The notes under the pieces are model-generated. The model was not told the DNA's origin. It saw nothing but the letters and a program-made list of their open reading frames with translations, and did not search any database. A stretch of 20,422 nucleotides of DNA from Pyrodictium sp. (GTDB taxonomy: Archaea > Thermoproteota > Thermoprotei_A > Sulfolobales > Pyrodictiaceae), in assembly GCA_015662475.1 (NCBI GenBank), contig DQUB01000056.1, forward strand, positions 1-20,422, in the 5' to 3' direction. This document shows, piece after piece, positions 1 to 6,686 of the stretch (the stretch's first letter is position 1; each line of letters starts with the position of its first letter). The position numbers and the translations under genes were made by a program.

Positions 1-10
1 GATGGAATTG

Positions 11-88
<78 letters not shown>

Positions 89-153
89 TCATGGGAGGCT
101 AGGTCTTTTCCTTCCACTTGGAATTTTTGAGCTGGGGTTTTTCTCCTTATCTA

Positions 154-444
154 TTATTGGTGTTTTTCGAGGCGTTCTTCGACCAGTCTTTTTGCTTGCC
201 ATGTTGGCATGCGTGTATACTGTTTAGCTTTTTGGTAGAGTATGTCTAGCTCTTCTCTTGTAACATAGTGTATTGGTTCGCCTTGCCTATTGGCTTTTTC
301 CCATCTTCGATAAAGTTCTTCAAGTATTTTTGTGACTAGTGGGTCGCTGTAAAAGGCTGATTTATGCCATGGTGTTGCGGTTTCAAGCATGGCCTCTATG
401 TCCATTACTGTTTTCTCTATGGTTTCTTTATCCAATCTCTTCAT
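154..444 (-). CDS. Uncharacterised 96-aa protein coupled to serS
   Basis: I do not recognise this protein. It is small, highly charged and predicted mostly helical, with no membrane segment, signal peptide or cysteine motif. Its ATG overlaps the serS stop codon as ATGA, and a purine-rich AGGAG lies about 12 bases upstream inside serS. This is the usual arrangement for translational coupling and the main reason to believe the gene is real. A tRNA-Arg gene follows 65 bases downstream on the same strand. The neighbours (SerRS, tRNA) hint at a translation-related role, but that is only guilt by association. Confidence 0.75.
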   Translation of the reverse strand: MKRLDKETIEKTVMDIEAMLETATPWHKSAFYSDPLVTKILEELYRRWEKANRQGEPIHYVTREELDILYQKAKQYTRMPTWQAKRLVEERLEKHQ

Positions 445-1829
445 CTTCTAACCCTCTCCTTTTTGATTGGATGTATTGCTTCTTTAGGTGCACGTGGGAA
501 CATTTCTAGATATGGTCTTAAAGCTTTTGGTATGACTATGGTGCCATCCGGCTCTTGGTAGTTTTCAAGTATCGCTGTTATAGTCCTTGTTGAAGCTATT
601 GCGGTAGAGTTTAGCGTGTGCACGTACTCTCTCCTCATATCCTTTTTCCTTATAAGCCTTATTTTTAGCCTATAGCTCTGCCAATCTGTGCAGTTGCTTG
701 TACTGACCATCTCTCTATATCTTCCCTGTGCAGGCATCCACACTTCCAGGTCATACTTTTTCGCAGCAACATCGCCTAGCTCGCCTGCACATACATTTAC
801 CACGCGATACGGCAGTCCTAATCCTCTAAACAGCTCTTCTGCATTCTCACGAAGTTCTTCTAGTAGTTGCCAGCTTTCCTCCGGTTTTGCGAATATGAAC
901 TGCTCTACTTTGTGGAACTGATGCACTCTAAAGATTCCTTTAAGGTCTCGATTTCCTGCTCCAGCCTCTTTGCGGAAACATGGACTTATACCAACCAGCT
1001 TTATAGGAAGCTGGTCTTCGGGTATTTCTTCGCCCATGTATAGAGCTGCTAGTGGATGTTCAGCTGTTGCTATGAGGTAGAGATCTTCTCCCTCTATCTT
1101 GTATATTGCATCTTTAAACGTTTCAACATCTATTACGCCCATGAGCACTTTATACCTTATCATGTAGGGTGGAAGTACTAGCCGATAACCTTTCCTAGTC
1201 ATGAAGTCTATGGCGTAGAGTAGAAGTGCAATGTCAAGCCAAACTATGTCGTCGAATAGGTAGTAGAATCTAGAGCCTGCAACCTCTGCTGCTTTTATCG
1301 TGTTACCTAGCATTAAAACGTTTTCTAGCATATCTGCATGTCCAACAGGCTTCCAGTCTATAAGCTCATAGTCTACTTTAAACCCCCACTTCTCCGTCTG
1401 CTCTTTAAACCTGTCTAGATATCCTCTCCAAACCTTGGGCTTGCCCCAAAACCTTATGGGGACATTGTGTTCTTCATCGAATCCATCAGGTACGCTATCA
1501 TGTACTATGTTGGGTAGTGAGAGTAGTATTTTTTCTCGTTCGGCAGCTATACGTTTCAACTCTTCTTCAAGCTCTTGTCTACGCCTTATCAGTCTTTTTG
1601 CCTCTTCGATAAGCTTTTTCTTCTCTTCAGGATCTTTTGTTGACGCTATCTTCCTCGTTATAACATTGTGTTTATGTCTTATCTCATCGACTTCTCTAAC
1701 CTTTTGCCTCCAAAGCTTGTCAAGCTCAACAGCTTTATCAACAATGGATGGGTCAAGTCCTCGTCTTCGAAGACTTCTACGCAACACATCTGGGTTTTCT
1801 CTGAGAAAGCGTAGAATGCTCCACGTCAT
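441..1829 (-). CDS. serS: Seryl-tRNA synthetase (class II, common type)
   Basis: This cytosolic enzyme charges tRNA-Ser with serine using ATP. Numbered from the ATG at 1829 (462 aa), residues about 32-104 form the long N-terminal helical arm that grips the tRNA-Ser variable arm. The class II core follows, with a TAEH motif near 255-258, motif 2 FRKE at about 285-288, and a motif 3 segment containing STRT and AILEN near 412-422. This is the bacterial/eukaryal-type SerRS, not the rare methanogen type. An in-frame TTG at 1853 would add eight residues. I prefer the ATG because the protein then begins directly with the conserved N-terminal helix. The stop overlaps the next small gene by four bases. 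The 90-base leader upstream is unusually GC-rich. Confidence 0.96.
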   Translation of the reverse strand: MTWSILRFLRENPDVLRRSLRRRGLDPSIVDKAVELDKLWRQKVREVDEIRHKHNVITRKIASTKDPEEKKKLIEEAKRLIRRRQELEEELKRIAAEREKILLSLPNIVHDSVPDGFDEEHNVPIRFWGKPKVWRGYLDRFKEQTEKWGFKVDYELIDWKPVGHADMLENVLMLGNTIKAAEVAGSRFYYLFDDIVWLDIALLLYAIDFMTRKGYRLVLPPYMIRYKVLMGVIDVETFKDAIYKIEGEDLYLIATAEHPLAALYMGEEIPEDQLPIKLVGISPCFRKEAGAGNRDLKGIFRVHQFHKVEQFIFAKPEESWQLLEELRENAEELFRGLGLPYRVVNVCAGELGDVAAKKYDLEVWMPAQGRYREMVSTSNCTDWQSYRLKIRLIRKKDMRREYVHTLNSTAIASTRTITAILENYQEPDGTIVIPKALRPYLEMFPRAPKEAIHPIKKERVRR

Positions 1830-1853
1830 TTCGCGGCAATACCCTACAAGCAA

Positions 1854-1943
1854 GTAAGAGATTGGAGGGTGTTAGGCGTGTCGGTCTGGTGGTCCCATCC
1901 ACATCGGCGTAGTATGGTCCTCGGCTGCCAGCCTGGAAAATCC
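1854..1943. other. GC-rich spacer upstream of serS
   Basis: This gap lies between the MIP18-like gene and serS, both on the minus strand. Positions 1871-1940 contain 42 G/C of 70 bases (60%), above the flanking coding sequence. I see no clear TATA box for serS in it. Only short hairpins are visible, such as GTGG-ATGGGA-CCAC on the minus strand. It could be a structured leader of serS or an unrecognised small RNA. I cannot assign it to a class. Confidence 0.3.
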
Positions 1944-2324
1944 TCATCCACCACTCTTTTCTTTGTCCAAACCCATCTTCTTAAGCCACTCTTGCACTAC
2001 ATCGTAGCCAAATAGCTCTTTAAGCATTTTACGTCCTTCTGGTGTTATGCGGCGTGGGTCCCATGGAGGATCAAACACGAGCTCGACTCTAACATCCTTG
2101 ACTTCTGGCACATACTGTCTCACTATCTCCTCCGCTTGCAATACTACTAGACCTGCTGCGGGACAACCTGGTGCAGTTAGAGTTAACCGTATCCTTACAT
2201 TACCATTATCATCGACATCAACTCCATAGACTAGGCCTAGATCAACTATGTTAACAGGTATTTCGGGATCATACACGTTTTTTAAAGCCTCCAACACTTT
2301 TCTACGAATAGCCTCTTTATCCAC
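1944..2324 (-). CDS. MIP18/SufT-family (DUF59) Fe-S assembly protein
   Basis: This small cytosolic protein belongs to the MIP18/PaaD/SufT family, whose members help mature iron-sulfur proteins. From a GTG at 2324 it is 126 aa. The family hallmark DPEIP (residues 19-23) is followed by VNIVDLGLVYG. The conserved cysteine sits in TAPGCPAAG at about residue 54, and the C-terminal DPPWDPRRITPEG segment is also typical. The open frame extends upstream to a TTG at 2351 and includes another GTG at 2336. I chose 2324 because relatives start about 15-20 residues before DPEIP. It lies in a minus-strand run with a small membrane protein and cinA upstream and serS downstream. The exact start is uncertain but the family is clear. 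Confidence 0.9.
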   Translation of the reverse strand: MDKEAIRRKVLEALKNVYDPEIPVNIVDLGLVYGVDVDDNGNVRIRLTLTAPGCPAAGLVVLQAEEIVRQYVPEVKDVRVELVFDPPWDPRRITPEGRKMLKELFGYDVVQEWLKKMGLDKEKSGG

Positions 2325-2340
2325 CAATACCAGCACCCAT

Positions 2341-2565
2341 TCACAAATCAATCTTGACTACTCTCTTTTTTATAGCGACGTAGACTATTAGATAGGCGAT
2401 GAAGGGCGAGAGAGCTGCAAGGACTAGTCCTGCAAAGCCAGCCAACTGCCACCTATATTCTAGGAAAAGCAGGACACCTAACATGAAAAGAGGCACCATT
2501 ACAGCATTAACATATGCGAGTGCTTTTATCAGAGCCTTCTTGGCTTTCACACTCCTCTCATCCAT
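2341..2565 (-). CDS. Small two-helix membrane protein, unknown function
   Basis: I do not recognise this 74-aa protein. A basic N-terminal stretch precedes two hydrophobic segments (about residues 20-38 and 43-65 from the chosen start), followed by a lysine/arginine-rich tail, so both ends probably face the cytoplasm. The chosen ATG at 2565 overlaps the cinA stop by eight bases. It is preceded by AGGTGGTG at an ideal ribosome-binding distance inside the cinA end, which argues against the alternative GTG at 2580. The downstream MIP18-like gene starts close to its stop. The tight packing suggests a real gene cotranscribed with cinA, but the context does not reveal its role. Confidence 0.75.
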   Translation of the reverse strand: MDERSVKAKKALIKALAYVNAVMVPLFMLGVLLFLEYRWQLAGFAGLVLAALSPFIAYLIVYVAIKKRVVKIDL

Positions 2566-3343
2566 TTCTATCGACACCACCTAACAGCCTTTCTAATTCT
2601 CTAAGTACAGCCACAGCCTTTCTTTTAGCCTCGGAGCAGTCGTGAGCTGAGGCTAAAACTCTAACTTCGATAATAGGATTTGTTATCTCATCGCCCTTTG
2701 GATGGCTTTTAACATAGCATTCTCGGCAAACTTTTGCAATCTGTTTTAGCAGAGGAGCTAAACTGGACTCGGGAATTCCTTTAACAGTGTAGCTCTCCTC
2801 AACAACACATACTCTTGGCCCTATCTCCTCGAGTAGTGGTTTAACGTAGTGTTCAAACATGGCCTGCATTTCTCGAGGAACACCTGGCAATGCAAAAACG
2901 TGGCAATCCCCTACATCAAGGTGTATGCCGGGAGCAGTACCGACAGGATTTGGTATAGGCTTTGCCCCCTCTGGAAGCATAGCCATCTTCTTCCGCTCAT
3001 CCGATAAAGTTAATCCTGCCCTCTCATACCTTCTACGGACAAGTTCTAGGGCATCCCTATTCAAGACAAGACTACGTTTAAAAGCTTTGGCTATGAATTC
3101 GGCTGTTCTATCATCCTCTGTAGGGCCAAGTCCACCAGTAGTTATTACGACACGAACCCTTCTACAAGCATCACGTAGTATCTCAACAACTTCTTCTTCA
3201 TCTGGCACAACTACTATACGTTTAACTTTGTAACCGAGCAGTGTGAGCTGTTGTGCTAGCCAAGCACCGTTAGTATTGACTACCCGTCCAACGCATAACT
3301 CGGTGCCTATATTCACTATCCAAGCAGTGTAATCTTTCGTCAA
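2558..3343 (-). CDS. CinA-like molybdopterin-binding-domain protein
   Basis: This 261-aa protein is a stand-alone MoCF-biosynthesis/MoaB-like domain (the CinA N-terminal family, COG1058). Visible hallmarks are the N-terminal IGTEL and the NTNGAWLAQQL segment that follows, TTGGLGPTEDD (residues 68-78), and ALPGVPREM (151-159). Bacterial CinA carries an additional C-terminal nicotinamide-nucleotide deamidase domain. That domain is absent here, as is usual for archaeal members. The substrate is not established for the archaeal family; nucleotide-pyrophosphate hydrolysis has been proposed for relatives. The start is a TTG at 3343, with no closer alternative that preserves the conserved N-terminus. 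A TATA-like element at 3384-3393 is correctly placed for a short leader. It appears to be the first gene of the run that continues to serS. Confidence 0.88.
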   Translation of the reverse strand: MTKDYTAWIVNIGTELCVGRVVNTNGAWLAQQLTLLGYKVKRIVVVPDEEEVVEILRDACRRVRVVITTGGLGPTEDDRTAEFIAKAFKRSLVLNRDALELVRRRYERAGLTLSDERKKMAMLPEGAKPIPNPVGTAPGIHLDVGDCHVFALPGVPREMQAMFEHYVKPLLEEIGPRVCVVEESYTVKGIPESSLAPLLKQIAKVCRECYVKSHPKGDEITNPIIEVRVLASAHDCSEAKRKAVAVLRELERLLGGVDRNG

Positions 3344-3383
3344 GCTAGCACAACCAGACTGGGAAAAACATATTGTTAGTCGG

Positions 3384-3393
3384 CTAAATATAG
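3384..3393 (-). promoter_or_regulatory. TATA-like element for the cinA operon
   Basis: The minus strand reads CTATATTTAG here. Its centre lies about 46 bases upstream of the cinA TTG start, so transcription would begin near 3363 with a leader of about 20 bases. The plus-strand reading, CTAAATATAG, is also TATA-like and faces the GC-rich segment beginning near 3401, so the element might work in both directions. Assigned from base pattern and spacing only. Confidence 0.5.
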
Positions 3394-3400
3394 TCTACAT

Positions 3401-3475
3401 GCGCGCCGCCCCCCAGACAGCCCCGCGGCACGGGGCCTGGATGAAGTAGGGGGACTTGCCTCCCGCAGCACATCT
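3401..3475. ncRNA. Candidate structured RNA, very GC-rich
   Basis: Between glyA and cinA (both minus) lies a segment in which 53 of 70 bases (3401-3470) are G or C, far above its surroundings. It contains a perfect six-pair hairpin, GCCCCG (3420-3425) with CGGGGC (3431-3436) and loop CGGCA. This is extended by CCAG (3413-3416) pairing with CTGG (3437-3440) across an ACA bulge, and then by a C run at 3409-3412 pairing with the G run at 3449-3452. No open reading frame explains it. In AT-leaning hyperthermophiles such islands are usually functional RNAs. I could not fit it to a C/D box, an H/ACA box or a tRNA. The strand is undecided: a TATA-like element just upstream on the plus strand fits a plus transcript, but a leader of the cinA operon is not excluded. 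Confidence 0.45.
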
Positions 3476-3502
3476 CGACAATGAACAAAAATATTCAGCT
3501 TA

Positions 3503-4816
3503 TTATTCTAGCAGTATAAGCTTTCCATCTTCAAGGGGATTCACATCAAACGTGTAGTGGACTTTTACGAATGACTTACGGAATTCTACCACCTTTTCAC
3601 GGACTTTTGCAGGGTCAACTTTCTCTATGAGTACTTGGCGGAAGAATTTGGCGATTTCTCTCATGTCGTCTTCTTTCATACCCCATCTCGTCATCTCTTG
3701 AACGCCAAGTCTAAGCCCACTTGGATTCTTTATAGCGTCTGGAGGATCGTAGGGTAGGAGGTTCTTGTTCACTATTATGTTTGCCTCTTCAAGCATTTTT
3801 GCAGCCTTGTCTCCACCACCCAACTCTCTCACGTCTATGACCACTTGATGGCTTTTGGTGTATCCTAGCTGCTCTCCTAAAACTTTAAAGCCTTCACTTG
3901 CAAGCGCTTCTGCTAGTGCTTTAGCGTTTCTCACTACTTGGTCAGCATATGCTTCGCCAAAATATTTCATCTCAACTGCTGTAACAGCGAGAGCAGGTAG
4001 TCTATGTAGGTGGTGGTTGCTGACAAATTGTGGGAATACAACTCTTCCAATATCTTTGAAGAGGGATTCGTCTCTAGTAGCTATAATGCCTCCTTGTGGG
4101 CCTGGAAACGTCTTGTGAGTTGATGATGTTAGTACGTCAGCGCCATGGTCTAGAGGGTTACGCCATCTTTTGCCAACGATAAGCCCTAAAACATGGGCTC
4201 CATCGTAAACCAATTTTGCTCCTACAGCATGAGCTGCTTCTGCAATTTCTTTGACAGGGTGGGGGAAGAGGTATAGGCTTGCTCCAAGAACAACGAAGCT
4301 TGGTTTTACAGACTCTATCAGCTTTACAGCTTTATCAACATCTATGTTGAAAGAGTCCATATCGAAAGGCATTTCAATTTGTTCGATGCAGAGAGCACCT
4401 AGAGTTCCAAACTTAGTATGACTCACATGAGCTCCAGCCTGTACAGGTGGGACTACAGCTTTGTCACCACAACGTGCAAGAGCTCTAAACACAGCTGCAT
4501 TTGCTATAGTCCCGCTTATAGGTCTCACATCGACCAATGCACCTCCTAGAAGTTCGCCCATAAGCTTTGAAACTCTGTCTTCTACTATGTCGATGTAGCG
4601 TGTTCCTTGGTAATAGCGTTTAAAGGGTTTACCTTCGGCATAGCGGTGTAGCATGTCAGAAAGATACGCTGCTTCGGCAAGAGGGCTCATAACATTTTCA
4701 CTTGCGATTAGATTTATAGTCTCGCGTCTCCTCCAACGATTATGTCTTCTAGTAGCTTCAAGTATTTCAGAAAGTTCTGGAGGGAGAGACTGTAGTGCTG
4801 CTGACCAGAAGTCCAT
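3503..4816 (-). CDS. glyA: Serine hydroxymethyltransferase
   Basis: This PLP enzyme interconverts serine and glycine with transfer of a one-carbon unit to a folate or a methanopterin-type carrier, and supplies both glycine and C1 units. The 437-aa protein has the fold-type I signatures. NLIASEN lies near residues 35-41, the PLP-contacting YDGAH at 204-208, and the Schiff-base lysine K235 in [14 protein letters not shown]. Archaeal forms are close to this length. The start is ATG at 4816. A TATA-like TTACTTATTAGG lies about 35-45 bases upstream inside a palindrome, which could be an operator. The gene appears monocistronic, with a GC-rich spacer separating it from cinA. Confidence 0.97.
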   Translation of the reverse strand: MDFWSAALQSLPPELSEILEATRRHNRWRRRETINLIASENVMSPLAEAAYLSDMLHRYAEGKPFKRYYQGTRYIDIVEDRVSKLMGELLGGALVDVRPISGTIANAAVFRALARCGDKAVVPPVQAGAHVSHTKFGTLGALCIEQIEMPFDMDSFNIDVDKAVKLIESVKPSFVVLGASLYLFPHPVKEIAEAAHAVGAKLVYDGAHVLGLIVGKRWRNPLDHGADVLTSSTHKTFPGPQGGIIATRDESLFKDIGRVVFPQFVSNHHLHRLPALAVTAVEMKYFGEAYADQVVRNAKALAEALASEGFKVLGEQLGYTKSHQVVIDVRELGGGDKAAKMLEEANIIVNKNLLPYDPPDAIKNPSGLRLGVQEMTRWGMKEDDMREIAKFFRQVLIEKVDPAKVREKVVEFRKSFVKVHYTFDVNPLEDGKLILLE

Positions 4817-4845
4817 ATCTAGTCGCCATTGCTAAAACCTCTAAG

Positions 4846-4867
4846 GGGCCTAATAAGTAATAGGCCC
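4846..4867. promoter_or_regulatory. Palindrome over the glyA promoter
   Basis: GGGCCTA (4846-4852) and TAGGCCC (4861-4867) form perfect seven-base arms around an A/T-rich centre that contains the best TATA candidate for glyA on the minus strand. The arrangement resembles an operator at which a dimeric regulator could block TBP. It lies in the spacer between glyA and the divergent TFS-like gene. The palindrome is directly visible; its regulatory role is inferred. Confidence 0.45.
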
Positions 4868-4922
4868 ACTCTAAACTCACTAGCTCGAACTATGAACATG
4901 GTTATGGTAACGCAGAGTTAAT

Positions 4923-4954
4923 GAGGGGGTTCCAACGCCCCCCACTGGGGCCTC
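4923..4954 (+). promoter_or_regulatory. GC-rich foldable leader of the TFS-like gene
   Basis: One C run (4938-4943) can pair with an upstream G run (4925-4929) or with a downstream GGGG (4947-4950, loop ACT). In the second fold GAGG (4923-4926) can also close onto CCTC (4951-4954). The two folds are mutually exclusive. The segment ends about 25 bases before the ATG of the TFS-like gene, whose ribosome-binding region lies in GGGTGGCTAGGAG. It could be a folded leader or a small RNA. Confidence 0.3.
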
Positions 4955-4978
4955 TCAAATGAAACGGGTGGCTAGGAG

Positions 4979-5272
4979 ATGAAATTCTGTCCCAAGTGTG
5001 GAGGGCTCATGATACCTGCAAAGCAAGAGAATAAATCAGTGCTTAAGTGTACTAGGTGTGGACATGTTGAAGAAGTTAGTGCAGAGACAGCGAGAGAATA
5101 TAGACTTGTCGAACGTTCACCTGCTGAGGAGAGGACGATAACAACATCAGTTGTTAGTAAGGCAAAGTGGAAGCCTCCAAAGACGTCTGAGGAGTGGGAA
5201 CAGGAAAGAGAAGAGTATAGAGAGATACTACAAGAGTTGTTGCAGCAAGAGTTGGAGGGTTTAGAAGAGTAG
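4979..5272 (+). CDS. TFS/RPB9-like zinc-ribbon protein lacking the C-terminal ribbon
   Basis: The 97-aa protein begins with a four-cysteine zinc ribbon (C4, C7, C24, C27) in the style of archaeal TFS and RPB9/RPC11, starting MKFCPKCGGLM. True TFS is about 110 aa. It continues with a second ribbon that carries the Asp-Glu dipeptide which stimulates RNA cleavage in the polymerase active site. Here that ribbon is missing. After a short linker the protein ends in a charged, glutamate-rich helical tail (about residues 68-97). It therefore probably binds RNA polymerase at the RPB9-like site or acts as a regulator, but should not support transcript cleavage. The stop is clean with no sign of a frameshift. 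The start is ATG with purine-rich sequence just upstream. It stands alone between divergent and convergent neighbours. Confidence 0.82.
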   Translation: MKFCPKCGGLMIPAKQENKSVLKCTRCGHVEEVSAETAREYRLVERSPAEERTITTSVVSKAKWKPPKTSEEWEQEREEYREILQELLQQELEGLEE

Positions 5273-5367
5273 CATTAGCTATCACTATGACGTAGTCAAA
5301 GACATGGTTTTTAAAAGTATTAAACATCTTGCTAGAATTGAAGGTTGTTAAAGAGGTTGATGTGCGG

Positions 5368-6576
5368 TTACTTTTGCTGTTCAAATCCCAGTTTCTGCAA
5401 TAACTCGATTACACTACCTTCAACTGTTTTATTGTAGGAGATTAGAATGGTATCGCTTGGTTGAGCCTCTATTTTTGCAACATTGTAGGGTGTAACTGCT
5501 ATCCATTCACTCTTCCTACGTATTGCGAGTAGGGAGGCTCCAAGCTCTTCAAGTTTTTCAACAAGTTTTGCAAGTTTTAATGATCTGGTAGCTTTAAAGA
5601 TTCTTATGCGTTCATTTCCACTTTCAACTATTGTGGAAAGTATCTCGCGGTATTCTTCCTCGGCTGGTAATGCTATGATGTAGGTTAGCGAGTCGGAAAC
5701 ATCTTCGAGTCTTGTTATGAATGTTAGAAGTGCTAGTTTGTCATTAGTAGTCAACTCTTGGGACTCTATAATGGCTTTTGATGTGGTGATTCTAAGTTTG
5801 TCGAAAAAGGCCTCCATTTCAAGTAGTTCTTCAGCTAGTTTAGGATCTTGTGCTTTGAGCTGGTAGTGCGCTAAATCGTTAAACACTAGTAGCATATCCA
5901 ACATGGTGTCAATATACGATAGCAGTTTTCTAAGACCTTCTCTTGGCATTGCCTCGCTAATCTTGTTCTCACCAATAGCTTTGAGGAACTCGTTTACATT
6001 TTCTTTGAAACCTTTAACATATAAGATGTCTTCAGATTCGATAGCTTCATCGTATGGTGCTAATATCCAACCATGTTTTCGAAATACTGCTAGCACTTCA
6101 ATGGCAAACTCTTCGCAAACATCTTTTACACGTTTATATGATAGCTGTCCCCCTCTAACCTTCACCACAACAACGTCGCTTACAGCTACGAGTTGGCGGT
6201 ATATGTCTGGGTTTGGATATATGCCCCTAATTACGAGCGAGGCTAGGTCTTTGAAGGAGTCAACTATTCTATCAACGCCGAAAACGTACATGTATATGGG
6301 GGTTGCATAAGGTGCACTCTCAATATCATGTCCTACGGCAAGTGACATGTGCATCATTAATTGATATGCAACTTGATCGACAAGGGTTTCTAGATCTATG
6401 ATGTGGTTGGCTACTAGCCGGTCAGCTGCTAGAAACGCGTACGTGCCAAGCTCTATTACAGTTTTCAAGTAGACGTGAAGCTTGTGTAGAGCTTCGGTAA
6501 CAGTTATCGGCTCGTATCTAGGCGGTTTGGGTTTAGCATGTATCCTCCTATGTATTTCTTCTTCTGTTATCCTCAT
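5368..6576 (-). CDS. Duplicated PhoU / TrkA-C domain protein, likely cation-transport regulator
   Basis: This soluble 402-aa protein shows the order PhoU-like helical domain (about 25-125), TrkA-C/RCK-C domain (about 132-200), second PhoU-like domain (about 212-310) and second, more divergent TrkA-C-like domain (about 322-398). The first RCK-C contains VVKVRGGQLS and a following ILAPYDEAIESEDILYV stretch typical of that ligand-binding fold. The family (COG3273) often sits beside MgtE-type permeases in archaea. Here it is divergently transcribed from one, with only 110 bases between starts. A role in sensing a ligand and gating or regulating that transporter is inferred. The ATG at 6576 is unambiguous. 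A TATA-like GTTTTAAAGG lies about 45 bases upstream on the minus strand. Confidence 0.85.
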   Translation of the reverse strand: MRITEEEIHRRIHAKPKPPRYEPITVTEALHKLHVYLKTVIELGTYAFLAADRLVANHIIDLETLVDQVAYQLMMHMSLAVGHDIESAPYATPIYMYVFGVDRIVDSFKDLASLVIRGIYPNPDIYRQLVAVSDVVVVKVRGGQLSYKRVKDVCEEFAIEVLAVFRKHGWILAPYDEAIESEDILYVKGFKENVNEFLKAIGENKISEAMPREGLRKLLSYIDTMLDMLLVFNDLAHYQLKAQDPKLAEELLEMEAFFDKLRITTSKAIIESQELTTNDKLALLTFITRLEDVSDSLTYIIALPAEEEYREILSTIVESGNERIRIFKATRSLKLAKLVEKLEELGASLLAIRRKSEWIAVTPYNVAKIEAQPSDTILISYNKTVEGSVIELLQKLGFEQQK

Positions 6577-6616
6577 TTCAAGTGCTAGCCTAGTATTATC
6601 TGTATAGGGCTGAGAA

Positions 6617-6642
6617 CCTTTAAAACTCTAGATGTTAAAAAG
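6617..6642. promoter_or_regulatory. Back-to-back TATA elements of the PhoU/TrkA-C and MgtE genes
   Basis: GTTTTAAAGG on the minus strand (6617-6626) and TTAAAAAG on the plus strand (6635-6642) are each well placed for the divergent genes. Predicted transcription starts are near 6595 (minus) and 6664 (plus). Their centres are under 20 bases apart, so simultaneous assembly of both initiation complexes would be crowded and a shared regulator could control both. Assigned by pattern and spacing. Confidence 0.45.
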
Positions 6643-6686
6643 TTTGTGAAAAGGCTTTATGGTCGAGAGAACGATATGGTGGGATA

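Noticed and set aside
441..1853. SerRS start at TTG 1853
   Set aside because: The eight extra residues are atypical, and an ATG at 1829 begins exactly at the conserved helix.
1435..1857. Plus-strand open frame opposite serS
   Set aside because: It is antisense to the conserved SerRS sequence, serine-rich in the way shadow frames are, and has no family resemblance.
1865..1943. C/D box sRNA on the minus strand upstream of serS
   Set aside because: GGATGA and CCGA look vaguely like C and D boxes, but neither matches RUGAUGA or CUGA and the spacings are irregular.
3401..3475. H/ACA guide RNA
   Set aside because: An ACA follows at 3470-3472, but the bases before it do not pair with the 5' side and there is no two-sided pseudouridylation pocket.
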